From DASQEH01 sp038239485 (GTDB taxonomy: Bacteria; Actinomycetota; Actinomycetes; Propionibacteriales; Nocardioidaceae), in contig JBBSET010000005.1 of assembly GCA_038239485.1 (NCBI GenBank), positions 1 to 64,000 of the forward strand: a stretch of 64,000 nucleotides of DNA, written 5' to 3'. The notes under the pieces are model-generated. The model worked only from the letters and a program-made list of their open reading frames with translations. It had not been told where the DNA came from and made no database searches. Shown piece after piece: positions 8,301 through 17,511 of this stretch. Both the position numbers and the translations under genes were made by a program. Within the stretch, counting starts at the first letter, position 1. Each line of letters begins with the position of its first letter.

Positions 8301-9929
8301 ATGGATGCCCTGACGACTGTCCCCGCGCCCGTCAACGAGCCGAATCTGGGCTACGGCCCCGGGAGCCCCGAGGCGGTCGAGCTGACCGCGACGCTGGCAG
8401 AGCTGCAGCGCACGACGGTCGACCTGACCGCCACCATCGACGGTGAGCAGCGATGGGGCCAGGGTGAGGCCTACGACGTCGTGCAGCCGCACAATCACGG
8501 CCACGTGCTCGGCGTGACACGAGCAGCCTCGTCCGCGGACGCGAAGGCGGCCATCGAGGCGGCGCGGGCGGCGGCGCCGCAGTGGCGGGCGATGTCGTTC
8601 GACGACCGGGCATCGATCCTGCTCAAGGCGGCGGACCTGCTGGCGGGACCGTGGCGCCAGACCCTCAACGCGGCCACCATGCTGGGCCAGTCCAAGACCG
8701 CCTGGCAGGCGGAGATCGACGCCGCCTGCGAGCTGATCGACTTCTGGCGGTTCAACGTCCACTACGCACAACAGATCCTCACCGAGCAGCCGATCGCGAA
8801 CGCAAAAGGCGTCTGGAACCGCAGCGACCACCGACCGCTCGAGGGTTTCGTCTATGCGATCACCCCCTTCAACTTCACCGCCATCGCCGGGAACCTCCCC
8901 ACCGCTCCGGCCCTTATGGGCAATACCGTGCTGTGGAAGCCGTCGGTCACGCAGCAGTTCGCTGCGCACTTCACGATGCGGTTGCTCGAGGAGGCGGGTA
9001 TGCCGCCTGGCGTGATCAACATGCTCCCCGGCGACGGCATCGCTGTGTCCGAGGCTGCGCTCACGCACCCTGAGCTGGCCGGAATCCACTTCACCGGCTC
9101 GACGCCGACGTTCCAGCACCTCTGGCGCACCGTCGGCGAGAACATCGAGTCGTACCGTTCGTACCCCCGTATCGTCGGCGAGACCGGGGGCAAGGACTTC
9201 ATCGTCGCGCACCCGTCGGCAGCCCCGGAGGTCGTGCGGACGGCGATGACACGCGGCGCCTTCGAGTACCAGGGGCAGAAGTGCTCGGCCGCCTCGCGCG
9301 CGTATGTCGCGAGGTCGGTCTGGGAGGCCATGGGTGACGATTTCGTCGCCGAGGTCGAGTCGCTGGCGATGGGTGACGTCACCGACCTGTCGAACTTCAT
9401 GGGTGCCGTGATCGACAGGCGTGCCTTCGACAAGCACGCCGCGGCGATCGATCGCGCGCGGAAGTCCTCGCACCTGGAGATCGTCGCCGGTGGCACCGTC
9501 GACGACTCGGTCGGGTACTTCGTCCGGCCCACGGTCATCCGGTCCACCGACCCGACCGACACCATCTTCGACACCGAGTACTTCGGCCCGATCCTCTCGC
9601 TGTATGTCTACGACGACTCCGACTTCGAGTCTGTGGTGACACAGATGGAGTCGTTCTCGCAGTACGCGCTGACGGGCGCGATCATCGCCCAGGACCGCCG
9701 AGCCGTGGCCTGGGCGGCCGAGACGCTGCGGTTCGCCGCCGGGAACTTCTACATCAATGACAAACCGACGGGGGCCGTCGTCGGCCAGCAGCCGTTCGGG
9801 GGGGCCCGAGCGTCCGGGACCAACGACAAGGCCGGGGCCGCGTCGAACCTGCTGCGCTGGACCTCGCCGCGCTCGATCAAGGAGACCTTCGCACCGCCGA
9901 CCGACTATCGCTACCCACACATGGGCTAA
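8301..9929 (+). CDS. pruA: L-glutamate gamma-semialdehyde (1-pyrroline-5-carboxylate) dehydrogenase
   Basis: This NAD-dependent aldehyde dehydrogenase performs the second step of proline catabolism, oxidising glutamate semialdehyde to glutamate. The ATG at 8301 gives 542 residues, the length of stand-alone P5CDH rather than of the fused PutA. Family marks include ITPFNFTAIAGNLPTAPALM (cofactor-binding region), the catalytic glutamate in GETGGKDF, the catalytic cysteine in YQGQKCSAASRAYV, and the C-terminal QPFGGARASGTNDKAGA. The first 19 codons of the longer reading frame are not native-looking. Proline dehydrogenase is not adjacent. The glutamate formed could feed the NAD-glutamate dehydrogenase encoded 2 kb downstream, a plausible metabolic link rather than an operon. 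Confidence 0.95.
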   Translation: MDALTTVPAPVNEPNLGYGPGSPEAVELTATLAELQRTTVDLTATIDGEQRWGQGEAYDVVQPHNHGHVLGVTRAASSADAKAAIEAARAAAPQWRAMSFDDRASILLKAADLLAGPWRQTLNAATMLGQSKTAWQAEIDAACELIDFWRFNVHYAQQILTEQPIANAKGVWNRSDHRPLEGFVYAITPFNFTAIAGNLPTAPALMGNTVLWKPSVTQQFAAHFTMRLLEEAGMPPGVINMLPGDGIAVSEAALTHPELAGIHFTGSTPTFQHLWRTVGENIESYRSYPRIVGETGGKDFIVAHPSAAPEVVRTAMTRGAFEYQGQKCSAASRAYVARSVWEAMGDDFVAEVESLAMGDVTDLSNFMGAVIDRRAFDKHAAAIDRARKSSHLEIVAGGTVDDSVGYFVRPTVIRSTDPTDTIFDTEYFGPILSLYVYDDSDFESVVTQMESFSQYALTGAIIAQDRRAVAWAAETLRFAAGNFYINDKPTGAVVGQQPFGGARASGTNDKAGAASNLLRWTSPRSIKETFAPPTDYRYPHMG

Positions 9930-9953
9930 CGCGTGGCGGCTGAGCGGCCAGGC

Positions 9954-10151
9954 TCAGGCGACCTGCGCGATGAGCACGGTCGACTCGAATGCCGGGTCGA
10001 TCAACACGGCCGCGCCGCAGGAGGTGCAGCAGTACTCGCAGACGTCCCCGCCGTCGCACGACTCGACCGGCACGAAGAGGCGCTCGCCATGGCAGTCGGG
10101 ACAGCCGCGTGCCAAGCCCGTCAGCATCAACACCTCCGCCGGATCACTCAT
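9954..10151 (-). CDS. Small cysteine-rich (zinc-ribbon-like) protein
   Basis: A 65-residue protein starting MSDPAEVLMLTGLARG. Seven cysteines occur in 29 residues (17, 20, 32, 38, 41, 42, 45), including the pairs CPDC and CTSC, which suits a structural zinc ribbon. There is no signal peptide; a frame extension to 10226 would add a hydrophobic but unconvincing N-terminus. I do not recognise the family. It lies between the pruA stop and the DUF2505 gene, on the same strand as DUF2505 but 53 bases from it. Given the size and absence of other domains, a nucleic-acid-binding or partner-binding role is possible but unproven. Confidence 0.6.
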   Translation of the reverse strand: MSDPAEVLMLTGLARGCPDCHGERLFVPVESCDGGDVCEYCCTSCGAAVLIDPAFESTVLIAQVA

Positions 10152-10204
10152 ACCAGCCAGGGTGTCAGACCACACCGACGAAACGGTGAGGCTCGCCGCG
10201 ACCG

Positions 10205-10705
10205 CTAGCCCGAGCGGGCCAACCACGCCCGACCGGTCTCCTGCTCCTTGTCTGCTGCTGCGTAGATGGCCTTGGCCACCTCAGGCTCGATTCGCTTGCC
10301 GAAGAACGGTACCGACACCACCAGCTCACCGTCGATCTGCTGTCGGGCGCCACCATCGACCGGCCGGATCGTCACCGAGCCCTTCATCGTGGCGGGCTGG
10401 CCCTTGACGGAGATGACCAGGTCGGCGCTGCGAGAGCCGTCTGGTCCGGCGGGACCCCACTGCTCGGACTGCACGATCGTGATGGTCTTCCCGACGAAGG
10501 CCTTGACGAAGTCCGCCACGTCCGCGGGCAGCGTCCGGGTCACGGTGATGTCACCCGAGCCGTCATCGGCGACAGTCATGTCGATGTCGTACTCGATCGA
10601 GCGGGTCGCCTCGCAGACCGCGGCCCGGAAGTCACGGTCGCTCACAAGGGCGAACACCGCAGTCGGCTCGGCGCCCGGATAGTCGATGTCCGTCGTCACA
10701 TGCAT
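10205..10705 (-). CDS. DUF2505 family protein (START/SRPBCC-like fold)
   Basis: A 166-residue protein matching my recollection of DUF2505: opening VTTDIDYPGAEPTAVFALVSD, a central ITVTRTLPADVADFVKAFVG, and the terminal segment IEPEVAKAIYAAADKEQETG. DUF2505 proteins are actinobacterial and related in pattern to START/SRPBCC lipid-binding proteins; no activity is established. It starts at ATG 10705, with a CATGAT hexamer six bases before the start that could be a leaderless -10. It is divergent from the tryptophan dioxygenase gene (start 10747), so the 41-base gap carries both promoters. Confidence 0.8.
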   Translation of the reverse strand: MHVTTDIDYPGAEPTAVFALVSDRDFRAAVCEATRSIEYDIDMTVADDGSGDITVTRTLPADVADFVKAFVGKTITIVQSEQWGPAGPDGSRSADLVISVKGQPATMKGSVTIRPVDGGARQQIDGELVVSVPFFGKRIEPEVAKAIYAAADKEQETGRAWLARSG

Positions 10706-10746
10706 GTCGAGATCATGTCACTGACCGACCGGCGTAGCCTGGCGCC

Positions 10747-11595
10747 GTGACGACGGGCGAAGTGCCTCAGCCCGATCCGACGGTCGATCCGACCGTCGGC
10801 GAGTGGTGGGGTACGGACATCAGCTTCGGCGAGGCCGGCGCCAAGCTGACATACGGAAGCTACCTCCGGCTCCCTCAGCTGCTCAGCTCGCAACGGCTCG
10901 AGTCGAGTCCGCCGGCACACGACGAGCTGCTGTTCATCACGATCCACCAGGTGTACGAGCTCTGGTTCCAGCAGCTGCTCCACGAGGCGGAGACCGCCCG
11001 CGACGCGATGGTCAGCGGCGAGCTGTGGTGGGCGCGACACCTGCTCTCTCGGATGCTCGTGATCGAGGACGTCCTCATCAAGCAGGTCGACGTGCTGGAG
11101 ACGATGACCCCGCAGGACTTCCTGGTGTTCCGTCAGCTGCTGTCACCGGCGAGCGGGTTCCAGTCGGTGCAGTTCCGTGAGCTGGAGTTCGTGTCCGGGG
11201 CCAAGGACCCGTCGTTCGTACGCCGCTTCAAGGGGCTCACCCCCGACGAGGCCGAGCGCCTCCGGCACCGCCTGGCCGCGCCCACGCTCTGGGACGCCTT
11301 CGTGACCGTACTTGCCTCGCGCCGGCTCCTTACCGGGTCCGACGACGAGATCCGGGCGTCGCTGCGTACGGTTGCCCATGACAGGTCTGCCTACTTCGAC
11401 GTCTGGGAGCTCGCGGAGGCACTGATCCAGCACGACGAGCTTGCCGCGGCGTGGCGAGCCCGCCACGTGGTGATGGTCGAGCGGATGATCGGCACCAAGT
11501 CAGGCACGGGCGGGTCGTCCGGCAGCGGCTATCTCCGCAGCCGGCTCCCGCTGCGCTACTACCCGCTGCTCTGGGATCTCCGCTCCGAACTCTGA
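10747..11595 (+). CDS. kynA: Tryptophan 2,3-dioxygenase
   Basis: This haem enzyme opens the indole ring of L-tryptophan to N-formylkynurenine, the first step of the kynurenine route. The 282-residue product has the family blocks KLTYGSYLRLPQLLSSQ, HDELLFITIHQVYELWFQQL (substrate and haem pocket), GFQSVQFRELE, and RHVVMVERMIGTKSGTGGSS, which holds the proximal haem histidine and the C-terminal substrate loop. The start is GTG 10747. A TAGCCT hexamer at 10735-10740 lies six bases before it with no Shine-Dalgarno sequence, so the mRNA is probably leaderless. Kynureninase and kynurenine formamidase are not in the window. Confidence 0.96.
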   Translation: MTTGEVPQPDPTVDPTVGEWWGTDISFGEAGAKLTYGSYLRLPQLLSSQRLESSPPAHDELLFITIHQVYELWFQQLLHEAETARDAMVSGELWWARHLLSRMLVIEDVLIKQVDVLETMTPQDFLVFRQLLSPASGFQSVQFRELEFVSGAKDPSFVRRFKGLTPDEAERLRHRLAAPTLWDAFVTVLASRRLLTGSDDEIRASLRTVAHDRSAYFDVWELAEALIQHDELAAAWRARHVVMVERMIGTKSGTGGSSGSGYLRSRLPLRYYPLLWDLRSEL

Positions 11596-11700
11596 GTCCA
11601 GCCTGGTCATCGGCCCAAACGGACTAATATCGGTTGTTGCCGCACAACGGCGTGCGGCCGCGGCATCGGTAGATGCCGTGTGGACCCAGGTCAGGCTTCC

Positions 11701-14700
11701 ATGCTCAGCAAGATCGAAGACGCCAAGAAACAGCTGCTCGACAACGCCGCGGCGTTCTCGGACCACCGCACCGGGCGGGCCGTCCTCGACGGCGTCAGGA
11801 CCCACGAGCTGCTCGACGCCTACTACCGCCACGCCGACCCCGACGACCTCCTCGACCGCAGTGCCGTCGACATCTACGGCGCCACCATGAGCCACTACCG
11901 GCTGGCCGAGAATCGCCCGCAGGGTACGGCTGCGGTCCACGTCTTCACGCCGTCGGTCGACACCGACGGCTGGGCCGCCGACAGCCACACCGTTGTCGAG
12001 GTGGTCACCGACGACATGCCGTTCCTGGTGGACTCGGTCACGATGGCGCTGACCGCCGAGGACCGGGCCATCCACGTCGTCATCCATCCTCAGATCGCGG
12101 TGCGGCGCGACGTCACCGGCGTGCTGAGCGGTCTCTGTGACACGGAGAAGCAGCGCGAGGCGGCTCCGGACCTGATCCGCGAGTCGTGGATCCACATCGA
12201 GATCGACCGGGAGACCGATCCGAGCGCGCTCGACCGTATCCAGCAGACGCTGACCCGGGTGCTCAGGGACGTCCGCGAGGTGGTCGAGGACTGGGACCGG
12301 ATGCACGCGCAGGCCGACCAGATCATTGCCGATCTCAGGAAGGCCCCCCCTCCGCTGCCCGGCAACCAGGTCAGCGAAGGCCGAGCCCTGCTCGAGTGGC
12401 TGGCCCGCGACCACTTCACCTTCCTCGGCTATCGCGAGTACGAGCTCAAGACCGTCGCCGACGAGGATGTCCTTCGCGCGGTGCCCGGCACCGGCCTCGG
12501 CATCCTGCGCTCCGACCAGGACATGTCGCCGACGTTCGGCAAGCTGCCGCCCGCGGTCCGGGCCAAGGCCCGAGAGAAGCAGCTCCTCATCATCACCAAG
12601 GCCAACTCACGCTCGACGGTGCACCGGCCGGTCTTCTTGGACTACGTCGGCATCAAGTCGTTCGACGAGAGCGGCGCGGTGGTGGGTGAGCGGCGGTTCC
12701 TGGGGCTCTTCAGCTCGGCCGCCTACACCGAGAGCCTGACCCGGATCCCGGTGCTGCGCGACAAGGCACGCCAGCTGCTCGCGGGTGCGGGTTTCGAGCC
12801 GCTCAGCCACAGCGGCAAGTCGCTGATGGACATCTTGGAGACCTATCCGCGCGACGAGCTCTTCCAGACCTCCGTCGAGGAGCTGTTGCCGGTCGCCGAG
12901 GCGGTGCTGCACCTGCGCGAGCGTCGGCAGCTGCGCTTCTTCGTCCGCCGCGACGTCTACGGGCGCTACCTGTCCTGCCTGGTCTACCTGCCGCGCGACC
13001 GCTACACCACGCAGGTCCGCGAGCGGATGCAGAAGATCCTCAAGGAGACGATGGGCGCGGACTCGCTCGACTTCACCGCCCGGGTGAGCGAGTCGGTCCT
13101 CGCCCGGCTGCACTTCGTCGTCCGCGCCGCACCGGGGGAGACGCTGCGCGACTTCGACCTCGACGCTCTCGAGGAGCGGCTCGCCGAAGCGACCCGGTCC
13201 TGGACCGACGACTTCGCCGCGGCCGCGACCGAGCAGTTCGGCGAGGAGACCGGCGCCCGGCTGGTTCGCACCTATGGCGACGCGTTCCCGGAGGCCTACA
13301 AGGAGGACTTCTCACCTCGGGTCGCCGCGAGCGACGTTCGCCGCCTCGAGGCCCTGGGCTCCGACCCCATCGCGGTGTCGCTGTACAACCCGGTCGACGC
13401 CCGTCCAGGGGAGGCCCGGTTCAAGGTCTTCCGGACGGGGACGCCGCTCAGCCTGTCCGACGTGCTCCCGGTCCTCTCCTCGATGGGTGCCGAGGTCGTC
13501 GACGAGCGGCCGTACGAGATCGTCCGCGCCACCGGCAAGGCGTGGGTGTACGACTTCGGCCTTCGGCGCGCGAAACCCATACCCGACGGCGGACGCTGGC
13601 TGTTCCAGGACGCGTTCATCGCCGTCTGGGCCGGGCAGGCCGAGAGCGACGGGTTCTCCGCGCTGGTGCTCGACGCCGGGCTGTCGTGGCGGCAGGTCTC
13701 CATCCTGCGGGCGTACGCCAAGTACTTCCGCCAGGGCGGCTCGCCCTTCAGCCAGGAGTACATCGAGGCGTCGCTGGTCTCGAACGTCCCGATCGCGCAG
13801 CAGCTGGTCAAGCTGTTCGAGGCCCGCTTCAGCCCTGGCGACGACACCGCCGCGGACTCCGGCGCCCGGCAGAGTGAGATGACGGGGATCGAGGACCAGA
13901 TCACGTCCGCCCTGGACGCCGTGGCCAGCCTCGACCAGGACCGCATCCTGCGGGCGTACCTGCTCACGATCAAGGCCACGCTGCGGACGAACTTCTACCA
14001 GCTCGGACCCGACGAGCAGCCCAAGAGCTACCTGTCCCTCAAGCTTCACCCGGCCGCGGTTCCGGACCTGCCGGAGCCGCTGCCCGCCTTCGAGGTCTTC
14101 GTCTACTCCCCGCGCGTCGAAGGGGTCCATCTGCGATTCGGCGCGGTCGCGCGCGGTGGTCTTCGCTGGTCCGACCGCAGGGAGGACTTCCGTACCGAGA
14201 TCCTCGGGCTGGTCAAGGCGCAGATGGTGAAGAACGCCGTCATCGTGCCGGTCGGTGCCAAAGGCGGCTTCTACTGCAAGCGGCTTCCCGACCCGGCTGT
14301 CGACAGGGAGGCGTGGCTCGCCGAGGGCGTCGCGTGCTACCAGACGTTGATCCGCGGGCTTCTCGACATCACCGACAATCTGGTCGACGGCGCGACAGTC
14401 CCACCGCAGGGAGTCGTCCGCCACGACTCCGACGACAGCTACCTGGTGGTCGCGGCCGACAAGGGGACCGCAACATTCTCCGACATCGCCAACAAGGTGG
14501 CCGACGACTATGGGTACTGGCTGGGTGACGCGTTCGCGTCCGGAGGGTCGGTCGGCTACGACCACAAGGCGATGGGGATCACTGCGCGGGGCGCGTGGGA
14601 GTCCGTCCGCCGGCACTTCCGGGAGCGTGGCGTCGACTGTCAGAAGGAGGACTTCACCTGCGTCGGTATCGGCGACATGAGCGGCGACGTCTTCGGAAAC

Positions 14701-16563
14701 GGGATGCTGCTCAGCGAGCACACCCGGCTGGTCGCCGCCTTCGACCACCGGCACATCTTCCTCGACCCCACTCCTGACGCGGCGACGTCGTACGCCGAGC
14801 GGCGGCGGCTCTTCGACCTGCCCAGATCCAGCTGGGCCGACTACGACGAGTCGCTGATCTCCGTGGGCGGCGGGATCTACCCGCGCATCCTGAAGTCCGT
14901 GCCGATCTCCACCGAGGTGGGGTCCGCGCTCGGGCTGGACGGCGGCGTCGCGGGGCTGACACCTGCTGAGCTGATGAAGGCGATCCTGCTGGCTCCCGTC
15001 GATCTGCTCTGGAACGGAGGCATCGGAACCTACGTCAAGTCCACCGTCGAGGTGAATGCCGAGGTCGGCGACAAGGCCAACGACGCGATCCGGGTGGACG
15101 GCGCCGCGTTGCGGGCCAGGTCGGTCGGTGAGGGCGGCAACCTCGGCCTCACCCAGCGTGGCCGGATCGAGTACGCGCAGGCGGGCGGGCGGATCAACAC
15201 CGACGCCATCGACAACTCCGCCGGTGTCGACACGTCCGACCACGAGGTCAACATCAAGATCCTGCTCGACCGGGTGATGCGCTCCGGCGACATGACGGAG
15301 AAGCAGCGCAACAGGCTGCTGGCGTCGATGACCGACGAGGTCGGCCACCTGGTGCTGGCCGACAACTACGGGCAGAACCTGGCCCTGGCCAACGCGCAGG
15401 CCGTCGCGCCGTCGCTGGTCCATGTGCACGAGTCCTGGATGCGCAGACTGGAGAGGCAGAGCCTGCTCGACCGGGAGATCGAGTTCCTGCCGTCCACCAA
15501 GGAGGTCGCGAACCGCCAGACGGCCGGTCGGGGGCTGTCGGCCCCCGAGCTCTCGGTGCTGCTCGCCTACACCAAGATCGTGCTCGCGGCAGAACTGGTG
15601 GGCGGGGACGTGCCTGACGACCCTTTCCTGCACAGCGAGCTGGTGGACTACTTCCCGAGCAGGATGCGCCAGGACTACCTGGACGAGATGGAGGCCCACC
15701 CACTGCGGCGGGAGATCATCGTGACGCAGATCGTCAACCGGATGGTCAACTTCGCGGGGATCACGTTCTTCCACCGGCTGAGCCAGGAGACGAGCGCCAA
15801 CGCGGACGAGCTTGCGCGCGCCCACGTCGTCTGCCGGGCCGTCTACCGCGCCGACGACCTGCTGGAGAAGATCAACGGGCTCGACAACGCGGTGGCTGCC
15901 GGCGTCCAGACCGACATGAGGCTGTCGCTGCGTACCCTGGTCGAGCGGGCGACCCGGTGGATGGTCAACAACCGTCGATCGCCGCTCGACTCGCAGGCGA
16001 CGGTCGACTACTTCGGACCCGACCTCGCACGCGTCGTCGACGCCCTCCCCGGCCTGCTGCAGGGCATCCGCGCGGACGAGTTCGCGGCCCGGCACGACCA
16101 GCTCGTGTCGTCCGGCGTACCCGACGAGATCGCCACGGCGGTCGCCGTCCTGCCCTCGGCATACGCCGCCATGGAGATCGTCGAGGTCTCCCAGCGCGAC
16201 GGGGTCGACGCGGTGGTCGCGGCCGACGTCCACGCGACATTGGCCGAGAGCCTGTGCCTGAGCGGGCTGCTCGTGAAGATCTTCGACCTGCCGCGCAACG
16301 ACCGGTGGCAGACGATGGCGCGCGCGTCCTTGCGAGACGACGTCCACGGCGTGCATGCGGCGCTGACCGCCCACGTGCTCGCCACGACCGATCCGGCCCT
16401 GTCTGCGCGGGAGCGGGTCTCGACCTGGGCGGCCACCGACGACGTCATCGTGGGGCGCGCGAAGTCGACGCTCAACGACATCCTGTCCGACGACGACACC
16501 GACCTGGCTCGGCTGTCTGTCGCGCTGCGGGTTGTCCGGTCGATGGTCGCGTCCGCCGGGTAG
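11701..16563 (+). CDS. gdh: Large NAD-specific glutamate dehydrogenase (GDH-180 type)
   Basis: At about 1,620 residues this is the 180-kDa-class NAD-dependent glutamate dehydrogenase, which deaminates glutamate to 2-oxoglutarate and ammonia. The N-terminal third contains ACT-like regulatory modules (for example TVVEVVTDDMPFLVDSVTMA near residue 105). The catalytic block near residues 810-870 shows RGGLRWSDRREDFRTEILGL and VPVGAKGGFYCKRLPD, and the nucleotide-binding part has IGDMSGDVFGNGMLLSEHT. ATG 11701 after CAGGTCAGG is preferred; GTG 11680 would add seven residues. TAATAT at 11626-11631 could be a -10 box. M. tuberculosis controls its counterpart through GarA. The function suits use of glutamate or proline as a carbon and nitrogen source together with pruA. 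Confidence 0.95.
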   Translation: MLSKIEDAKKQLLDNAAAFSDHRTGRAVLDGVRTHELLDAYYRHADPDDLLDRSAVDIYGATMSHYRLAENRPQGTAAVHVFTPSVDTDGWAADSHTVVEVVTDDMPFLVDSVTMALTAEDRAIHVVIHPQIAVRRDVTGVLSGLCDTEKQREAAPDLIRESWIHIEIDRETDPSALDRIQQTLTRVLRDVREVVEDWDRMHAQADQIIADLRKAPPPLPGNQVSEGRALLEWLARDHFTFLGYREYELKTVADEDVLRAVPGTGLGILRSDQDMSPTFGKLPPAVRAKAREKQLLIITKANSRSTVHRPVFLDYVGIKSFDESGAVVGERRFLGLFSSAAYTESLTRIPVLRDKARQLLAGAGFEPLSHSGKSLMDILETYPRDELFQTSVEELLPVAEAVLHLRERRQLRFFVRRDVYGRYLSCLVYLPRDRYTTQVRERMQKILKETMGADSLDFTARVSESVLARLHFVVRAAPGETLRDFDLDALEERLAEATRSWTDDFAAAATEQFGEETGARLVRTYGDAFPEAYKEDFSPRVAASDVRRLEALGSDPIAVSLYNPVDARPGEARFKVFRTGTPLSLSDVLPVLSSMGAEVVDERPYEIVRATGKAWVYDFGLRRAKPIPDGGRWLFQDAFIAVWAGQAESDGFSALVLDAGLSWRQVSILRAYAKYFRQGGSPFSQEYIEASLVSNVPIAQQLVKLFEARFSPGDDTAADSGARQSEMTGIEDQITSALDAVASLDQDRILRAYLLTIKATLRTNFYQLGPDEQPKSYLSLKLHPAAVPDLPEPLPAFEVFVYSPRVEGVHLRFGAVARGGLRWSDRREDFRTEILGLVKAQMVKNAVIVPVGAKGGFYCKRLPDPAVDREAWLAEGVACYQTLIRGLLDITDNLVDGATVPPQGVVRHDSDDSYLVVAADKGTATFSDIANKVADDYGYWLGDAFASGGSVGYDHKAMGITARGAWESVRRHFRERGVDCQKEDFTCVGIGDMSGDVFGNGMLLSEHTRLVAAFDHRHIFLDPTPDAATSYAERRRLFDLPRSSWADYDESLISVGGGIYPRILKSVPISTEVGSALGLDGGVAGLTPAELMKAILLAPVDLLWNGGIGTYVKSTVEVNAEVGDKANDAIRVDGAALRARSVGEGGNLGLTQRGRIEYAQAGGRINTDAIDNSAGVDTSDHEVNIKILLDRVMRSGDMTEKQRNRLLASMTDEVGHLVLADNYGQNLALANAQAVAPSLVHVHESWMRRLERQSLLDREIEFLPSTKEVANRQTAGRGLSAPELSVLLAYTKIVLAAELVGGDVPDDPFLHSELVDYFPSRMRQDYLDEMEAHPLRREIIVTQIVNRMVNFAGITFFHRLSQETSANADELARAHVVCRAVYRADDLLEKINGLDNAVAAGVQTDMRLSLRTLVERATRWMVNNRRSPLDSQATVDYFGPDLARVVDALPGLLQGIRADEFAARHDQLVSSGVPDEIATAVAVLPSAYAAMEIVEVSQRDGVDAVVAADVHATLAESLCLSGLLVKIFDLPRNDRWQTMARASLRDDVHGVHAALTAHVLATTDPALSARERVSTWAATDDVIVGRAKSTLNDILSDDDTDLARLSVALRVVRSMVASAG

Positions 16564-16608
16564 CCGGGGGTGCGAAGGGCCGACGTGGGACGCCCTTAGG
16601 ATCTGCGC

Positions 16609-17511
16609 ATGGCCGACACGATCGCTGTCCAGGATATGCGGAAGACCTACGGCGACCTCAAGGCGGTCGACGGGGTCACGTTCTCGGTGCAGCCGGGTGA
16701 GTTCTTCGGGATCCTCGGGCCGAACGGCGCCGGAAAGACAACGATCCTCGAGATAGTCGAGGGGCTGCGGGCCGCGGACTCCGGCAGCGTCTCCCTCCTG
16801 GGTATGTCGCCGTGGCCGCGGAACTCCGGGCTGCTGCCGCGCATCGGCGTCCAGCTCCAGGCGTCGGCCTTCTTCGAGCGGCTGACCGCGCGGGAGCAGA
16901 TCCGCACCTTCGCCTCCCTGTACGGGAAGTCGACCTCGACCGCCGACGAGTGGCTGAGCCGGGTCGGCCTGGACGACAAGGCCGACACGCGCACCGAGAA
17001 GCTGTCGGGGGGTCAGCTCCAGCGTCTGTCGATCGCTTGCGCGCTCGTACACGGGCCGGAGGTGGTCTTTCTCGACGAGCCGACAGCGGCCCTCGACCCG
17101 CAGGCTCGACGCAACCTCTGGGACCTACTGAGCTCGCTCAACTCCGACGGTCGCACCGTGGTGCTCACGACGCACTACATGGACGAGGCCGAGATCCTCT
17201 GCGACCGCGTGGCGATCATGGACCAGGGAAGGATCCTGCAGCTGGACAGCCCGGCGGCGCTGATCCGTGCCCTCGACGCCGGCGTGCGGATCAGCGTCGA
17301 GCCGAACGCGCTCGATCCCGATACCGCTCGTGGCCTGCCCGGGGTCGAGAGTGTCGAGGTGGACCCCGCCTCTATCAGCATGGCCACCCATGACCCGACC
17401 GCCGTGCTGGGCGAGCTGGCTCGGCGCGAGGCCTTACGTGGACTCCAGGTCAAGAGCGCCACGCTCGAGGACGTCTTCTTGACCCTGACCGGCAGGGAGT
17501 ACCGGGCTTGA
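16609..17511 (+). CDS. ABC transporter ATP-binding protein (drug/Nat-type exporter)
   Basis: A 300-residue ATPase subunit with Walker A GPNGAGKTT (37-45), Q-loop, signature LSGGQ (133-137), Walker B with DEPT (157-160) and the switch His in LTTHYMDEAE. The MDEAEILCDRV continuation is typical of DrrA/NatA-like exporters. The C-terminal 70 residues are the usual extension that contacts the membrane subunit. A TAGGAT hexamer at 16597-16602 lies exactly six bases before the ATG, so translation is probably leaderless. The permease gene overlaps its stop by four bases. The substrate cannot be read from sequence. Confidence 0.93.
   Translation: MADTIAVQDMRKTYGDLKAVDGVTFSVQPGEFFGILGPNGAGKTTILEIVEGLRAADSGSVSLLGMSPWPRNSGLLPRIGVQLQASAFFERLTAREQIRTFASLYGKSTSTADEWLSRVGLDDKADTRTEKLSGGQLQRLSIACALVHGPEVVFLDEPTAALDPQARRNLWDLLSSLNSDGRTVVLTTHYMDEAEILCDRVAIMDQGRILQLDSPAALIRALDAGVRISVEPNALDPDTARGLPGVESVEVDPASISMATHDPTAVLGELARREALRGLQVKSATLEDVFLTLTGREYRA

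Noticed and set aside
13312..17052. Very long minus-strand open frame opposite the glutamate dehydrogenase gene
   Set aside because: It is a composition shadow of the high-GC gene on the plus strand; it shows no domain and has Gly/Arg/Val-rich residue use typical of antisense frames.
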